A DNA stretch of 64,000 bases from Paraburkholderia tropica (GCF_914484835.1 NZ_CAJZAR010000054.1:1-64000); one strand, 5' to 3'. Positions 53,374 to 62,506 are shown, counted from the stretch's first letter. Numbers and translations: made by a program. The notes: a model not told the origin generated them from the sequence alone.

Positions 53374-54078
53374 ATGAACGCACTTTCGACCTTCCCGATC
53401 TCCGAGAAATGGCCCGCGCAGCATCCCGAGCGCATCCAGCTCTATTCGCTGCCCACGCCCAACGGCGTGAAGGTGTCGATCATGCTGGAGGAAATCGGCC
53501 TGCCTTACGAGCCGCATCTGGTGCGCTTCGACACCAACGATCAACTGTCGCCCGCCTTTCTCTCGCTGAATCCGAACAACAAGATTCCGGCGATTCTCGA
53601 TCCGCACGGCCCGGACGGCGCACCGCTGCCGCTGTTCGAATCGGGCGCGATCCTGATCTATCTCGCCGACAAGACCGGCCAGTTGCTCGCGCGCTCGGGC
53701 GCCGCGCGCTACGAAGCGATCCAGTGGGTGATGTTCCAGATGGGCGGCATCGGCCCGATGTTCGGCCAGGTGGGCTTCTTCCACAAATTCGCGGGCAAGG
53801 ACTACGAGGACAAGCGTCCGCGCGACCGCTATATCGCCGAGTCGAAGCGTCTGCTCAAGGTGCTCGACCAGCGCCTGGAAGGCCGCGCGTGGCTCATGGG
53901 CGACGACTATACGATCGCCGATATCGCCACGTTCCCGTGGGTGCGCAATCTGGTGGGCTTTTACGAAGCGGGCGATCTCGTGGACTTCCACGCGTTCGGC
54001 AACGTCAAGCGCGCGCTCGATGCGTTCGTCGCGCGTCCGGCCGTGCAGCGCGGACTGGAAATTCCGAAGCGCGTGTAA
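53374..54078 (+). CDS. Glutathione S-transferase, nu/YfcG-like
   Basis: GST of 234 aa. Thioredoxin-like half: RIQLYSLPTPNGVKVSIMLEEIGLPYEPH with the Asn/Thr pair of nu-class enzymes, NPNNKIPAILDP with cis-Pro, FESGAILIYLADKTG for glutathione binding. The helical half contains WLMGDDYTIADIATFPWV, the conserved hydrophobic staple. Likely disulfide-bond oxidoreductase or peroxide detoxification. The start is the ATG at 53374 with AGGAA upstream. Confidence 0.9.
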   Translation: MNALSTFPISEKWPAQHPERIQLYSLPTPNGVKVSIMLEEIGLPYEPHLVRFDTNDQLSPAFLSLNPNNKIPAILDPHGPDGAPLPLFESGAILIYLADKTGQLLARSGAARYEAIQWVMFQMGGIGPMFGQVGFFHKFAGKDYEDKRPRDRYIAESKRLLKVLDQRLEGRAWLMGDDYTIADIATFPWVRNLVGFYEAGDLVDFHAFGNVKRALDAFVARPAVQRGLEIPKRV

Positions 54079-54130
54079 GCGCGATTGAGCGCGGCGTTTC
54101 TGTTAGCGCGTTTTGATGGCGCGCTTTGCG

Positions 54131-54164
54131 TCACGCGTTAAATCACGCGTTAAATCACGCGTGA
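54131..54164. repeat. 12-bp tandem repeat ending in a palindrome
   Basis: Two copies of TCACGCGTTAAA, then TCACGCGTGAT, where ATCACGCGTGAT is a perfect 12-bp palindrome. Lies between the convergent GST and DUF4410 genes and may help termination. Confidence 0.65.
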
Positions 54165-54185
54165 TACCGCGCTTCAACCCGTGAC

Positions 54186-54884
54186 TCACGGCGCGGTTTT
54201 CACGCGCGCCGACACCGTATCAGCGACCTGCCCCGCCGCGCGCTCCACAGTCAGGCGCTGATCGCCGCGCGCGATCACGAACTTCGCGGCGGCCACGTAT
54301 GGATTCAGCGCGATGGCCGCGCCCGCGCCCGGCATCTTGTGGCTCGACTGCGTGTCGATCACCTGATAAAGCGGCGCAGGCGCGTGAGCCGCGAGATCGT
54401 CGATCGCCACGGCCAGTTGCACTTCGCTCGCGCCCGCGCCGAAGCCGACCATCGCGCGCCGCATCCGGTTGCCCTCGTCCACCTGCAGGAACACCCCGCG
54501 CACGAGCCAGCCCTGCGCGGGCGTAGGCGCGCCCGTCGGCAGGCGGCGCGCATCGACGCCCGCGCGGCGCAGATCGGCGACCAGCGTCGACGCCATTTCC
54601 TCGACGATATCGCGCGCCTTCGCCTGCGGGTCCTCGCCGCGCAGACGCGACAAGGGCCGCGGCAGCAGACCGCCGCCGAGATGACGCGCCTGATCGACGG
54701 GATTCGGATCGGTCGTGACGTTCGCGGCGTCGAGTTCGAAGTCGCTCACGTAGACGAGCGGCGCGGCGGCAGGCACGGCCGACGGCGCCGCTTCGGCAGG
54801 CGCCGACGATTGCGCGCACGCGGCGCCCGCACCCGCGCCGAACCACAGCGCGGCCAGCACGATCGGCCATCGGGGCAGGCTCAT
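54186..54884 (-). CDS. DUF4410 exported protein
   Basis: Periplasmic protein of 232 aa with signal peptide ending ACAQ. PLVYVSDFELDAANV starts the domain, and NRMRRAMVGFGAGASEVQLAVAIDDL is the most conserved DUF4410 block. Some relatives are lipoproteins; here the Cys at the end of the signal (AACAQ) is not in a convincing lipobox. Function unknown. Confidence 0.8.
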   Translation of the reverse strand: MSLPRWPIVLAALWFGAGAGAACAQSSAPAEAAPSAVPAAAPLVYVSDFELDAANVTTDPNPVDQARHLGGGLLPRPLSRLRGEDPQAKARDIVEEMASTLVADLRRAGVDARRLPTGAPTPAQGWLVRGVFLQVDEGNRMRRAMVGFGAGASEVQLAVAIDDLAAHAPAPLYQVIDTQSSHKMPGAGAAIALNPYVAAAKFVIARGDQRLTVERAAGQVADTVSARVKTAP

Positions 54885-54984
54885 CGCAGCCTCCAGCGGT
54901 TGAGGATTCGCCCATCATAGCGGCGGCGCGGGACGTGTTCCGTTTGCCTGCCAACCGTGCCGCGCGCGCAAAGCCAGCCGCCGC

Positions 54985-55941
54985 TCAGGCGCTCGCCTGC
55001 CCGAGCCCGGCGCTCGCCTTCTGCGCATTCCCGAGCAGGTCCTGGGCGAGCGCGAGCGCCACTTCGCCCGCCGGCGACATCGTGCGCTCGGCCAGCACCA
55101 CGATGGCGATATCGAGGCCCATGCGCGGCGAATCGGCCACCTCGATGCGCTCGATCGTGCCCGCCGCCAGCTCGCGCCGCACCGACGAGACCGTGCCGAA
55201 CAGCAAGGCGTCGGTCTGCTCGACGAAGGACTTGAGCACCTGCAGATCGTTGCATTCAAGCTGCACGGCGATCGGCTCGTGCGAGCGGATTTTCATGAGC
55301 CGATGCACGGCCGCGCGCATGAACGGCGGCAGCGGCACCGACACCAGCGGATAGGCGCGCGCCGCCGCCGCGGTCACCGGCCCGCGCTGCGCGAGCGGAT
55401 GCCCCGCGCGCGCGAACCAGCCGCCTTCGTGACGCTTGAGCGACTTGATGGCGATCGCGGGATTGTCGGGCAGCACGCGCCGGTCGGTCACCAGAAAGTC
55501 GAGCTGTTCGGCCAGCAGCATCTCGACCATATGCATGCCCTGATTCACCGACACCTTCATCTCGACCGCCGGATGACGGCGCGAAAACTCCACCAGCAGG
55601 TCGGGCATCAGCACCATCGTCGGATACGGACCGAGGCCCATGCGCACCTCGCCCGCCTCGTGCGACTTCAGCAGCTCGACGTCGCGCGTCAGACAATTGG
55701 CCTCGAACAGCACGCGGCGCGCGCGCTCGACCACGGCCTTGCCCGCCTGCGTGACCGCGACGCCGCGCACGGCGCGGTCGAACAGGCGCAGCCCGAGTTC
55801 CTCCTCGATCGCCTGGATGCTGCGGCTCAGCGCGGGTTGGCTCAGATGCACGCGCTCGGCCGCGCGCGCGAAGCTGCGCTCCTCCGCGAGCGCGACCACG
55901 TGGCTCAAACGCCGGACACTCAGGTCATGCATGCCTTGCAA
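54985..55941 (-). CDS. LysR family regulator
   Basis: LTTR of 318 aa. HTH about residues 8-66 (LSHVVALAEERSFARAAERVHLSQPALSRSIQAIEEELGLRLFDRAVRGVAVTQAG). Its neighbours are the DUF4410 gene downstream and the HAD gene upstream, both on the same strand, so no divergent target is visible. ATG at 55941; MHDLSVRRL at residue 4 is an alternative start. Confidence 0.88.
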   Translation of the reverse strand: MQGMHDLSVRRLSHVVALAEERSFARAAERVHLSQPALSRSIQAIEEELGLRLFDRAVRGVAVTQAGKAVVERARRVLFEANCLTRDVELLKSHEAGEVRMGLGPYPTMVLMPDLLVEFSRRHPAVEMKVSVNQGMHMVEMLLAEQLDFLVTDRRVLPDNPAIAIKSLKRHEGGWFARAGHPLAQRGPVTAAAARAYPLVSVPLPPFMRAAVHRLMKIRSHEPIAVQLECNDLQVLKSFVEQTDALLFGTVSSVRRELAAGTIERIEVADSPRMGLDIAIVVLAERTMSPAGEVALALAQDLLGNAQKASAGLGQASA

Positions 55942-56070
55942 GCTCCCATCGATGAGAATGCGTTTTTTGAATGTCGCAGCGTAGTCGCGAAACGCGCCGC
56001 GCTCAAGCCGGATCCGCCCTGAAGCTGCGCTCGCGCAGGGGTTCGAGCGCGTGCATGTGTGCGGGCCCGT

Positions 56071-56709
56071 TCAGCCGTCGAGCACGCCGAAGCGGCGCAA
56101 ATCGCGTTCGAGCGTGGCGGCATCGACGAAGACGCAGGCGTGCAGGCCCGCGTCGCGCGCGCCTTGCACGTTGGCTTCGCTGTCGTCGATAAAGAGCGTG
56201 TCGGGCGGCGTCGCGCCTACCTGCGCGAGGCAGCCGAGATAGGCCCGCGCGTCGGGCTTGAGCGCGCCGAACGCCGCCGAGCCGTAGACGCGCTCGCCGA
56301 ACAGCCGCGCGACCGGCGGATTCAACACGTCGAGATGATCGGTGACGAGGCGGCCGTTGTTCGTCAGCACGGCGATGCGGCAGCGCCGCGCGGCACGCGC
56401 CGCGAGGGCGAGCGTCGCGTCGTTGGGCGTGATCGACGCGCGCCGCGACGCGAGCCACGTCTCGCGGTCCATCGCGCAGCCGAGCAGTTCGCCGAGCGCG
56501 CGCAGATAGGCGTCGGGTGCGAGTTCGCCCGCGTCGGCGCGCGTCTCCAGGCCGGAACCCCAGATCGCCGCGCGCACGGCCTCCGGCGTGGTGCCGGTCA
56601 GCGCCGCGAGCCGCGCCGCGCGCGCGTCGCGGTCGTAGTGCGAAAGCACGCCTTCCATGTCGAACAGGACCGTGCCGATTTTGCCGCTGTGCGCCGCCGT
56701 CGCCGTCAT
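56071..56709 (-). CDS. HAD superfamily phosphatase with DxE motif I
   Basis: HAD-IA type hydrolase of 212 aa. Motif I is VLFDMEGVLSH, so the second acid is Glu instead of the usual Asp; motif II VLTNNGRL, motif III Lys in GALKPDARAYL, motif IV FIDDSEANVQGA. The cap (about residues 20-95) is the small helical YihX/haloacid type. The Asp-x-Glu change would alter the general acid and may shift activity. ATG at 56709; the longer frame to 56799 looks non-coding. Confidence 0.82.
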   Translation of the reverse strand: MTATAAHSGKIGTVLFDMEGVLSHYDRDARAARLAALTGTTPEAVRAAIWGSGLETRADAGELAPDAYLRALGELLGCAMDRETWLASRRASITPNDATLALAARAARRCRIAVLTNNGRLVTDHLDVLNPPVARLFGERVYGSAAFGALKPDARAYLGCLAQVGATPPDTLFIDDSEANVQGARDAGLHACVFVDAATLERDLRRFGVLDG

Positions 56710-56885
56710 GGGCCGCTCCCGCTCCGAGTCATCGCCGATGATAGCGCCGTCGAAACTCCGCGCGTTTCCCCGATTGCTGCGCTGCGTCGGCCTGCGCACG
56801 CAGCGCGCCGCGTGCGCGTGTTCGTGCGTGCGCGGGCGTGCTCGCGCCCCGAAAGGCGGGCCGCGATTCCGGTTAAACTCAATCG

Positions 56886-57203
56886 ATGGACAAATGCCGA
56901 TATTGCGGAAAGCTGCGCGACGAGTGGGATTGCCACGGCGACGACTGCCGTCGCGCGATCTCGCAGGCGCTGCGCCGGCAGCGTCAAGGACTGCCGATGG
57001 TGCCCAACGTGATCCGCAACGAGATCCCCGAAAACGCCAGCACCGGCGAGATCATCAGCGTGCTTTCGCGTCAGCGCATGCGCGCGCGGCGCGGCAACGA
57101 GGAGCGCCGCGAACGCAAGGAACTCGACATCGCCGACGAAGCGGGCCGCATCCACGAACGCCAGGCGCGCGCGGGAAAGAACTCGGGCAACTCAAGCAAC
57201 TAA
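56886..57203 (+). CDS. Small protein with four-cysteine putative zinc site
   Basis: A 105-aa protein of unknown function, not matched to a family I know. Starts MDKCRYCGKLRDEWDCHGDDC: CxxC, then C and C with His nearby, consistent with a structural zinc knuckle. The remainder is Arg/Glu-rich, helical and basic (SRQRMRARRGNEERRERKELD), which could bind nucleic acid. The stop overlaps the convergent cupin stop by 3 bp. Coding is supported by ordered composition and the motif; no clear Shine-Dalgarno. Confidence 0.6.
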   Translation: MDKCRYCGKLRDEWDCHGDDCRRAISQALRRQRQGLPMVPNVIRNEIPENASTGEIISVLSRQRMRARRGNEERRERKELDIADEAGRIHERQARAGKNSGNSSN

Positions 57204-57628
57204 AGCCCGACGATCTGCTGCCGGAATTGCGCGCAGACGCGCCGCACGGCGTCAGGTTCATGCGGCACCGGCAGCGCGGCCATCGCGCGAAAGAAGGCAT
57301 CGTGTCGCGCGGGCGAGGCGACCAGCAGCACGCGCGCGGACGTCGCCGAGCGATTGGTGAAACCGTGCACGTCGCCGGGCGCGACCGCGATCGTCTCGCC
57401 CGCGCCCGCCTCGCGCACGTTCTCGCCGAAACGAAAATCCAGCGCGCCTTCGAGCACGACGAAAGTCTTGTCCTCGTCGAGCGAGCGATGCAGGGGCGCG
57501 CCGCCGCCCGGCTCCACGCGCATCTCCATCACTGTGTAAGGGGCGGCCGTACTCAGCCCCGCGATCACGCGCGTAGCCATGCCCGCGAATTGCAGCGATT
57601 CCTGCGTGTCGATCATGCCGGTTTCCAT
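57200..57628 (-). CDS. Cupin_2 protein
   Basis: Single-domain cupin of 142 aa: APLHRSLDEDKTFVVLEGALDFRFGE and VAPGDVHGFTNRS are motifs 1 and 2, with two His and a Glu. The C-terminal 40 residues are helical. Likely a sensor or small-molecule enzyme of unknown specificity; divergent from a LysR gene, 135 bp apart. Confidence 0.82.
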   Translation of the reverse strand: METGMIDTQESLQFAGMATRVIAGLSTAAPYTVMEMRVEPGGGAPLHRSLDEDKTFVVLEGALDFRFGENVREAGAGETIAVAPGDVHGFTNRSATSARVLLVASPARHDAFFRAMAALPVPHEPDAVRRVCAQFRQQIVGL

Positions 57629-57763
57629 CGTGTGCGTTCCTTGTTTTAGCGTTTGGCGTGCGCCTTTCGTGCTTGATCGACGCCACGCGAAGCGCCAGTG
57701 TGCGCGCCCGACCCGCCGCCGATAAGCCCGCTAGAATGGCGGCTCCCGCCAACGAGATGGACA

Positions 57764-58651
57764 ATGGATATCAACGGCTGTCTGGCCTTTGCGGCCGTCG
57801 TGGAAAGCGGCTCGTTCGCCGCGGCGGCACGCGAACTGGGCGTGCCGCGCTCGACCGTGAGCGCGCGCGTCGCGGCGCTCGAAACGCGGCTGGGCGTGCG
57901 TCTGTTGCGGCGCTCCACGCGCAGCCTCGCGCTCACCGCCGAAGGCGAGACGTGGTACGCCACCGTCGGCGGCGCGATCGCCACCCTGCGCGAAGCCGAG
58001 CGGCGCGGCCTGCCGGACGCCGGGGTGTTGAGCGGCACGATCCGCGTTTCGGTGCCGCTCGACTTCCCCGATGCGCTGCTCGCCGACGCCATCGCGAGCT
58101 TCCTCGCCGCGCATGAGCGCGTGCGCATCGACGTGCATGTGAGCAATGCCGTCGTCGATTTCGTCAATGGGCAGTTCGATCTCGCGATTCGCGGCGGCGC
58201 GCCGGGCAGCAACGAAGCCGTGGCGCGACGCATCGCGGGCTTCACGATCCGGCGCTACGCGAGCCCCGCTTATCTTGCCGCGCACGCGAACACCGACACG
58301 CTCGCCTTCGTCACGCAGTTGCCCGGCGCGGGCCATGACGCGGGTTTGCGCGTGGAGGCGGGCCAGCGCGTGGCGGCGCAGACCGCGCGTCAGTCCTCGC
58401 GCGTACAGGCCAACAGCTTCGCGCTGCTCAAGGAACTTGCGCTGCGCGGCGCGGGCGTGGCCGCTTTGCCCGCGCATTTGTGCGAGCGGGAGATCGCACA
58501 AGGCACGCTGATCGAAGTGACAACGGACGGCGATACGGCCGAAGAAACCGGACTCTTTATCGTCTATCCGTCGCGGCGCGATATGAGCGCGCGCGTACGC
58601 GCCTTCGCCCACCACCTCGCGTCGACGCTGGAAGCGCAGGCCGCCGCTTGA
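57764..58651 (+). CDS. LysR family regulator
   Basis: LTTR of 295 aa starting MDINGCLAFAAVVESGSFAAAARELGVPRSTVSARVAALETRLGVRLLRRSTRSLALTAEG. ATG at 57764, as usual for this class; the frame extends upstream without support. Divergent from the cupin gene at 57200-57628, which is a likely target. Convergent with, not divergent from, the beta-lactamase gene, so it is unlikely to be a PenR equivalent. Confidence 0.87.
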   Translation: MDINGCLAFAAVVESGSFAAAARELGVPRSTVSARVAALETRLGVRLLRRSTRSLALTAEGETWYATVGGAIATLREAERRGLPDAGVLSGTIRVSVPLDFPDALLADAIASFLAAHERVRIDVHVSNAVVDFVNGQFDLAIRGGAPGSNEAVARRIAGFTIRRYASPAYLAAHANTDTLAFVTQLPGAGHDAGLRVEAGQRVAAQTARQSSRVQANSFALLKELALRGAGVAALPAHLCEREIAQGTLIEVTTDGDTAEETGLFIVYPSRRDMSARVRAFAHHLASTLEAQAAA

Positions 58652-58709
58652 ACGCCGACTGATCGTTGCCCGATCACCGATCGATCCTCGCTCGATCGCG
58701 AAACGCGCC

Positions 58710-59603
58710 TCAAGCCACGCCGTCCCGCGCCCACGCGACGAACGCCGCGCCCGCCTCGCGCAGCACGGCTTCGCGATGCGGCATATCGAGCCCCGGCGCT
58801 TCGTAGTACGCCGCGACGAGCAACGGCGCGCGGCCCGGCGGACGCACGATCGCGTAGTCGTTCGTCTGCGCTTCCACGCTCGTACCCGGACGGTCGCCCG
58901 CGTGCCAGCCGGCGGGCAAGGCCGCGCGGATGCGCTTTCGTCCCGGCGTGCTCGCGACCATCCAGCTTTCGAGTTGCTCGCGCGCCGCGCGGCTCAGCAC
59001 GTCGCCGAGCAGAATCGTCCGCACCGAGTGCACGACGGCGCGCGGCGACGTGGTGTCGAGCACGCCGCTCGCCTGATTCGAGGCCGGCTCGTAGCGATCG
59101 GAACGCGTGACGTCATCGCCGATCGAGCGCATGAACTGCGTGAGCGCGGACGGGCCGCCCACGCTGCGCATCAGCAGAATCGCCGCCGTGTTGTCGCTGA
59201 CTTCGACGGCGGCCTGGCACAGCGCGCGTACCGGCAGCGCGCCTTGCGCGACATGCGCCTTCGTCACCGGCGAGGTGAAAATCAGATCGTGCTCGCTGTA
59301 CGGCACGGGACGCTCCAGCGTTTCCTTGCCCGCATCGACGCGCGCGAGCACCTGCGCGGCCAGCAGCCCCTTGAAGGTGCTGCACATCAGAAAACGCTCG
59401 TCGGCGCGATGCGCGAGCGTGCGGCCCGACGCGGTATCGAGCGCAAACACGCCGAGCCGCCCGCCGTTGCGGCGCTCGATTTCGGCAAGCGGCGCGTCGG
59501 TAAGCGGCACATCGGCGGCGCGCGCCGCGCGCGTCATGCCGCCGAGTCCGAGCAGGAGCGGCAAGCCGATGCTCAACTGTCTGCGCGTTCTGGAAATCGT
59601 CAC
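58710..59603 (-). CDS. Class A beta-lactamase, Pen-like, KTG motif altered to RPG
   Basis: Periplasmic serine beta-lactamase of 297 aa with a Tat-type signal (SRTRRQLSIGLP then a hydrophobic run to ARAAD), like Burkholderia PenA. Catalytic S70-x-x-K73 in MCSTFKGLL, SDN loop VEVSDNTAA, omega-loop YEPASN with E166 and N170. The KTG element reads GDRPGTS: Arg replaces Lys234 and Pro replaces Thr235. Residue 169 is Ser instead of Leu. The core may still hydrolyse, but the spectrum could be changed or activity lost. No PenR-type divergent regulator. Confidence 0.85.
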   Translation of the reverse strand: MTISRTRRQLSIGLPLLLGLGGMTRAARAADVPLTDAPLAEIERRNGGRLGVFALDTASGRTLAHRADERFLMCSTFKGLLAAQVLARVDAGKETLERPVPYSEHDLIFTSPVTKAHVAQGALPVRALCQAAVEVSDNTAAILLMRSVGGPSALTQFMRSIGDDVTRSDRYEPASNQASGVLDTTSPRAVVHSVRTILLGDVLSRAAREQLESWMVASTPGRKRIRAALPAGWHAGDRPGTSVEAQTNDYAIVRPPGRAPLLVAAYYEAPGLDMPHREAVLREAGAAFVAWARDGVA

Positions 59604-59830
59604 GTCGATGCCACTCCCGTCGCTGAAAAAGACGAGAGCGATTATTGTCGATGGACTACCGGTTGCGCCAGCGCGTGCGCGGCAACGGGCTAAAAGGCCC
59701 CACGGCGGTCGCCGGTAATCGGGCCCAAACGAGCAAGAACGCCCGATCTGGCCTAAACTGGCGCCCTCGAAGGCGCCTTGCGCCGCTTCATTCCCGGATT
59801 CACCCCCAGATTCACCAGGCTCGACACACC

Positions 59831-60334
59831 ATGTTTTCGCTCTCCGACTCCCTGCCCGCCGACAAACCCGCGCTCTACGCCACGCTCGCCGCCCAGGCGC
59901 GCGCGCTAATCGAAGGCGAGACCGATGCGATCGCGAACGCGGCGAACTTCTCCTCGCTCGTCTACAACTCGCTCGAAGGCCTGAACTGGGCCGGTTTCTA
60001 CTTCTTCGACGGCAAGGAACTCGTGGTCGGCCCGTTCCAGGGCAAGCCCGCCTGCGTGCGCATTCCGCTCGGCAAGGGCGTGTGCGGCACGGCGGCGCAG
60101 ACGCGCGAAACCCAACTCGTCCCCGACGTGCACGCGTTTGCGGGCCACATCGCCTGCGATTCGGCGTCGCAGTCGGAAATCGTGGTGCCGCTCGTGGCTG
60201 CCGACGGCACGCTGATCGGCGTGTGGGATGTGGACAGCCCGCATCTCGCGCGCTTCGACGACGAAGACGCCAAGGGCATGGCCGAACTGTGCCGCGTGTT
60301 CATCGAATTCGGCTGGAAGCAAGCCGCGCGATAA
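59831..60334 (+). CDS. msrC: Free methionine-(R)-sulfoxide reductase
   Basis: GAF-domain enzyme of 167 aa that reduces free Met-R-sulfoxide. The three family cysteines are present: in PACVRI, GVCGTAAQ and IACDSAS; the acidic pair near DVDSPHLARF is conserved. Start MFSLSDSLP at 59831; the frame continues to 59645 without support. Convergent with the next LysR gene. Confidence 0.9.
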   Translation: MFSLSDSLPADKPALYATLAAQARALIEGETDAIANAANFSSLVYNSLEGLNWAGFYFFDGKELVVGPFQGKPACVRIPLGKGVCGTAAQTRETQLVPDVHAFAGHIACDSASQSEIVVPLVAADGTLIGVWDVDSPHLARFDDEDAKGMAELCRVFIEFGWKQAAR

Positions 60335-60364
60335 ACGCCGCGTTTCACCCGCGCGGATGCATCG

Positions 60365-61333
60365 TCAGGATGACGAAGTATCCGCGCCTGGCTCCGCATC
60401 CGCCCCCTCGCCCGACTTCAGAAAGTCGACGAACGCCCGCAGCGGCGCGGGCGGATGCCGCCGCCCCGGATAGTAGAGAAACGGCCCGGAAAACTGCGGC
60501 CACCAGTCCTCCAGCAGCGGCACCAGCGCGCCGCTCGCGAAATGCGGCTTGAGCGTGTCCTCGAACATCGCGATCACGCCCGCCCCGTGCAACGCCATGC
60601 CAATCGCCAGATCGAGCGCCGCCGCGGGCTTCACCACCAGCGGTCCCGGCGGATCGAGCCGCACGGTCTCGCCGTCGCGCTCGTATTCCCAGATCGCCAT
60701 CGCGCCACCCGAGAACTGCACGCGCAGGCAGGCGTGATCGAGTAGCTCGCGCGGATGCGCGGGCGCGCCGCGCGCCGCCAGGTATTCCGGCGCGGCCGCC
60801 GTGGCGAAGCGCTGCACGCGCGGACCGATCGGAATCGCGATCATGTCCTGTTCGAGCCGCTCGTCGTAACGGATGCCCGCATGGCAGCCCGCCTCCAGCA
60901 CGTCGACGAAACCATCTTCCACCACCACTTCCACGCGAATCTCGGGATAGGCGCGCGCGAACCCCGCGAGTATCGGCGGCAGCACGCTGCGCGCGACGTT
61001 GGCCGGCACGTTCAGCCGCAGCACGCCCGCGGGCCGGTCGCGATAGCCGTTGAGCACGTCGAGCGCGGCCTTCATCTCGGCGAACAGCGGCGTGATGGTT
61101 TCGAGCAGACGCTGCCCTGCCTCCGTCGGCGCGACGCTGCGCGTGGTGCGGTTCAGCAGGCGCAGGCCGAGCTTCGTTTCGAGCCGCCGCACCGCCGTGC
61201 TCAGGCTCGACGGCGAGACGCCGCCGACGCGCGCGGCGTCGCGGAAACCGCCCGCGCGCGCCACCGCGACGAAGGTGGCCAGATCGTTCATTTCCAGGGA
61301 CTGATGGCCTTGCGGACGGGTTTCGCGCGTCAT
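60365..61333 (-). CDS. LysR family regulator, divergent from an aldo/keto reductase
   Basis: LTTR of 322 aa. HTH about residues 15-73 (MNDLATFVAVARAGGFRDAARVGGVSPSSLSTAVRRLETKLGLRLLNRTTRSVAPTEAG). An ATG at 61291 (MNDLATF) gives the more usual start; the ribosome sites do not decide. Divergent from the aldo/keto reductase gene with a 20-bp palindrome between, so it probably regulates that gene. Confidence 0.87.
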   Translation of the reverse strand: MTRETRPQGHQSLEMNDLATFVAVARAGGFRDAARVGGVSPSSLSTAVRRLETKLGLRLLNRTTRSVAPTEAGQRLLETITPLFAEMKAALDVLNGYRDRPAGVLRLNVPANVARSVLPPILAGFARAYPEIRVEVVVEDGFVDVLEAGCHAGIRYDERLEQDMIAIPIGPRVQRFATAAAPEYLAARGAPAHPRELLDHACLRVQFSGGAMAIWEYERDGETVRLDPPGPLVVKPAAALDLAIGMALHGAGVIAMFEDTLKPHFASGALVPLLEDWWPQFSGPFLYYPGRRHPPAPLRAFVDFLKSGEGADAEPGADTSSS

Positions 61334-61414
61334 GGTGAGGTCGAGTCGGATCGATTCGGGTCGAAAATACGAGGCAATCGGATGGGACAGTGTGATGTCT
61401 CCGCCACGGCATCA

Positions 61415-61434
61415 TTGTGCAAAATTTTGCACAA
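61415..61434. promoter_or_regulatory. 20-bp perfect palindrome between LysR and aldo/keto reductase genes
   Basis: TTGTGCAAAATTTTGCACAA, symmetrical along all 20 bases, 87 bp from the reductase ATG and 81 bp from the regulator start. A likely recognition site for the LysR protein. Confidence 0.7.
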
Positions 61435-61521
61435 CCCGTGCGGATCTGACGGGATTATCCAATAACGCGCCGCAGTCCATACTGGCGCCATCCCTTTTCG
61501 AGGAAATTCGAGGAAAACACC

Positions 61522-62412
61522 ATGACCCAGCAGACCGCCCCGCAGAGCACCCCCAGCCGCACCTTCGAATTCGCCGGCCGCACCGTCAACCGCATGGGCT
61601 ACGGCGCGATGCAGCTCGCCGGTCCCGGCGTGTTCGGGCCGCCGAAGGACCGCGCGGAAGCCGTCGCGGTGCTGCGCGAGGCGCTGGAACGCGGCGTGAA
61701 CCATATCGACACGAGCGACTTCTACGGCCCGCACGTGACGAACCAGATCATCCGCGAGGCGCTGCATCCGTATCCCGCCGATCTGACGATCGTCACGAAG
61801 GTCGGCGCCGTGCGCGACGATCAGGGCAACTGGCTGCCCGCGCACGCGCCCGCCGATATCGAGCGCGCCGTGCACGACAATCTGCGCAATCTGGGCCTCG
61901 ACGCGATCGACGTCGTGAACCTGCGCATCATGGGCGACGTGCACAAGCCCGCCGAAGGCCCCGTCGAGCCGCAGATGGAAATGCTCGCGAGCCTGCGCGA
62001 ACGCGGCCTCGTGCGCCATATCGGCCTGTCGAACGCGACGGCGAAACAGGTCGCCGACGCCGAGCGCATCGCGCCCATCGTCTGCGTGCAGAACCACTAC
62101 AACCTGGTCAATCGCGCCGACGACGCCTTCCTCGACGCGCTCGCCGCACGCGGCATCGCGTGGGTGCCGTTCTTTCCGCTCGGCGGTTTCTCGCCGATCC
62201 AGTCGACGGCGCTCTCGGACATCGCGCAATCGCTCGACGCCACGCCGATGAACGTCGCGCTCGCCTGGCTGCTGCATCGCGCGCCGAATATCCTGCTGAT
62301 TCCGGGCACGTCGTCGCGCGCGCATCTGCGTGAGAATTTGCGCGCGCAAGACCTCGTACTCAGCGCGGACGTGCTGGCGAAACTCGACGCGATCGGCAGC
62401 ACCGCCGGCTGA
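61522..62412 (+). CDS. Aldo/keto reductase
   Basis: NADPH-dependent reductase of 296 aa. Catalytic tetrad: Asp in HIDTSDFYGP, Tyr in the same segment, Lys in IVTKVG, His in VQNHYNLVN-type position. NAD(P) site near IPGTSSRAHLREN. Substrate unknown. ATG at 61522 with GAGGAAAA upstream. Divergent from the LysR gene. Confidence 0.88.
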   Translation: MTQQTAPQSTPSRTFEFAGRTVNRMGYGAMQLAGPGVFGPPKDRAEAVAVLREALERGVNHIDTSDFYGPHVTNQIIREALHPYPADLTIVTKVGAVRDDQGNWLPAHAPADIERAVHDNLRNLGLDAIDVVNLRIMGDVHKPAEGPVEPQMEMLASLRERGLVRHIGLSNATAKQVADAERIAPIVCVQNHYNLVNRADDAFLDALAARGIAWVPFFPLGGFSPIQSTALSDIAQSLDATPMNVALAWLLHRAPNILLIPGTSSRAHLRENLRAQDLVLSADVLAKLDAIGSTAG

Positions 62413-62506
62413 CACGATTGGCCCGCACGCGCGTGGGCGCACGCGGGTATGCGCCTTGCGTTCGATACGGTGGCAGCGCGATGTTGCGCGAAACCGGAGG
62501 ACGGCG

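Noticed and set aside
57764..59603. LysR gene as a PenR-type activator of the beta-lactamase
   Set aside because: The genes are convergent, not divergent, and the LysR gene is divergent from the cupin gene instead.
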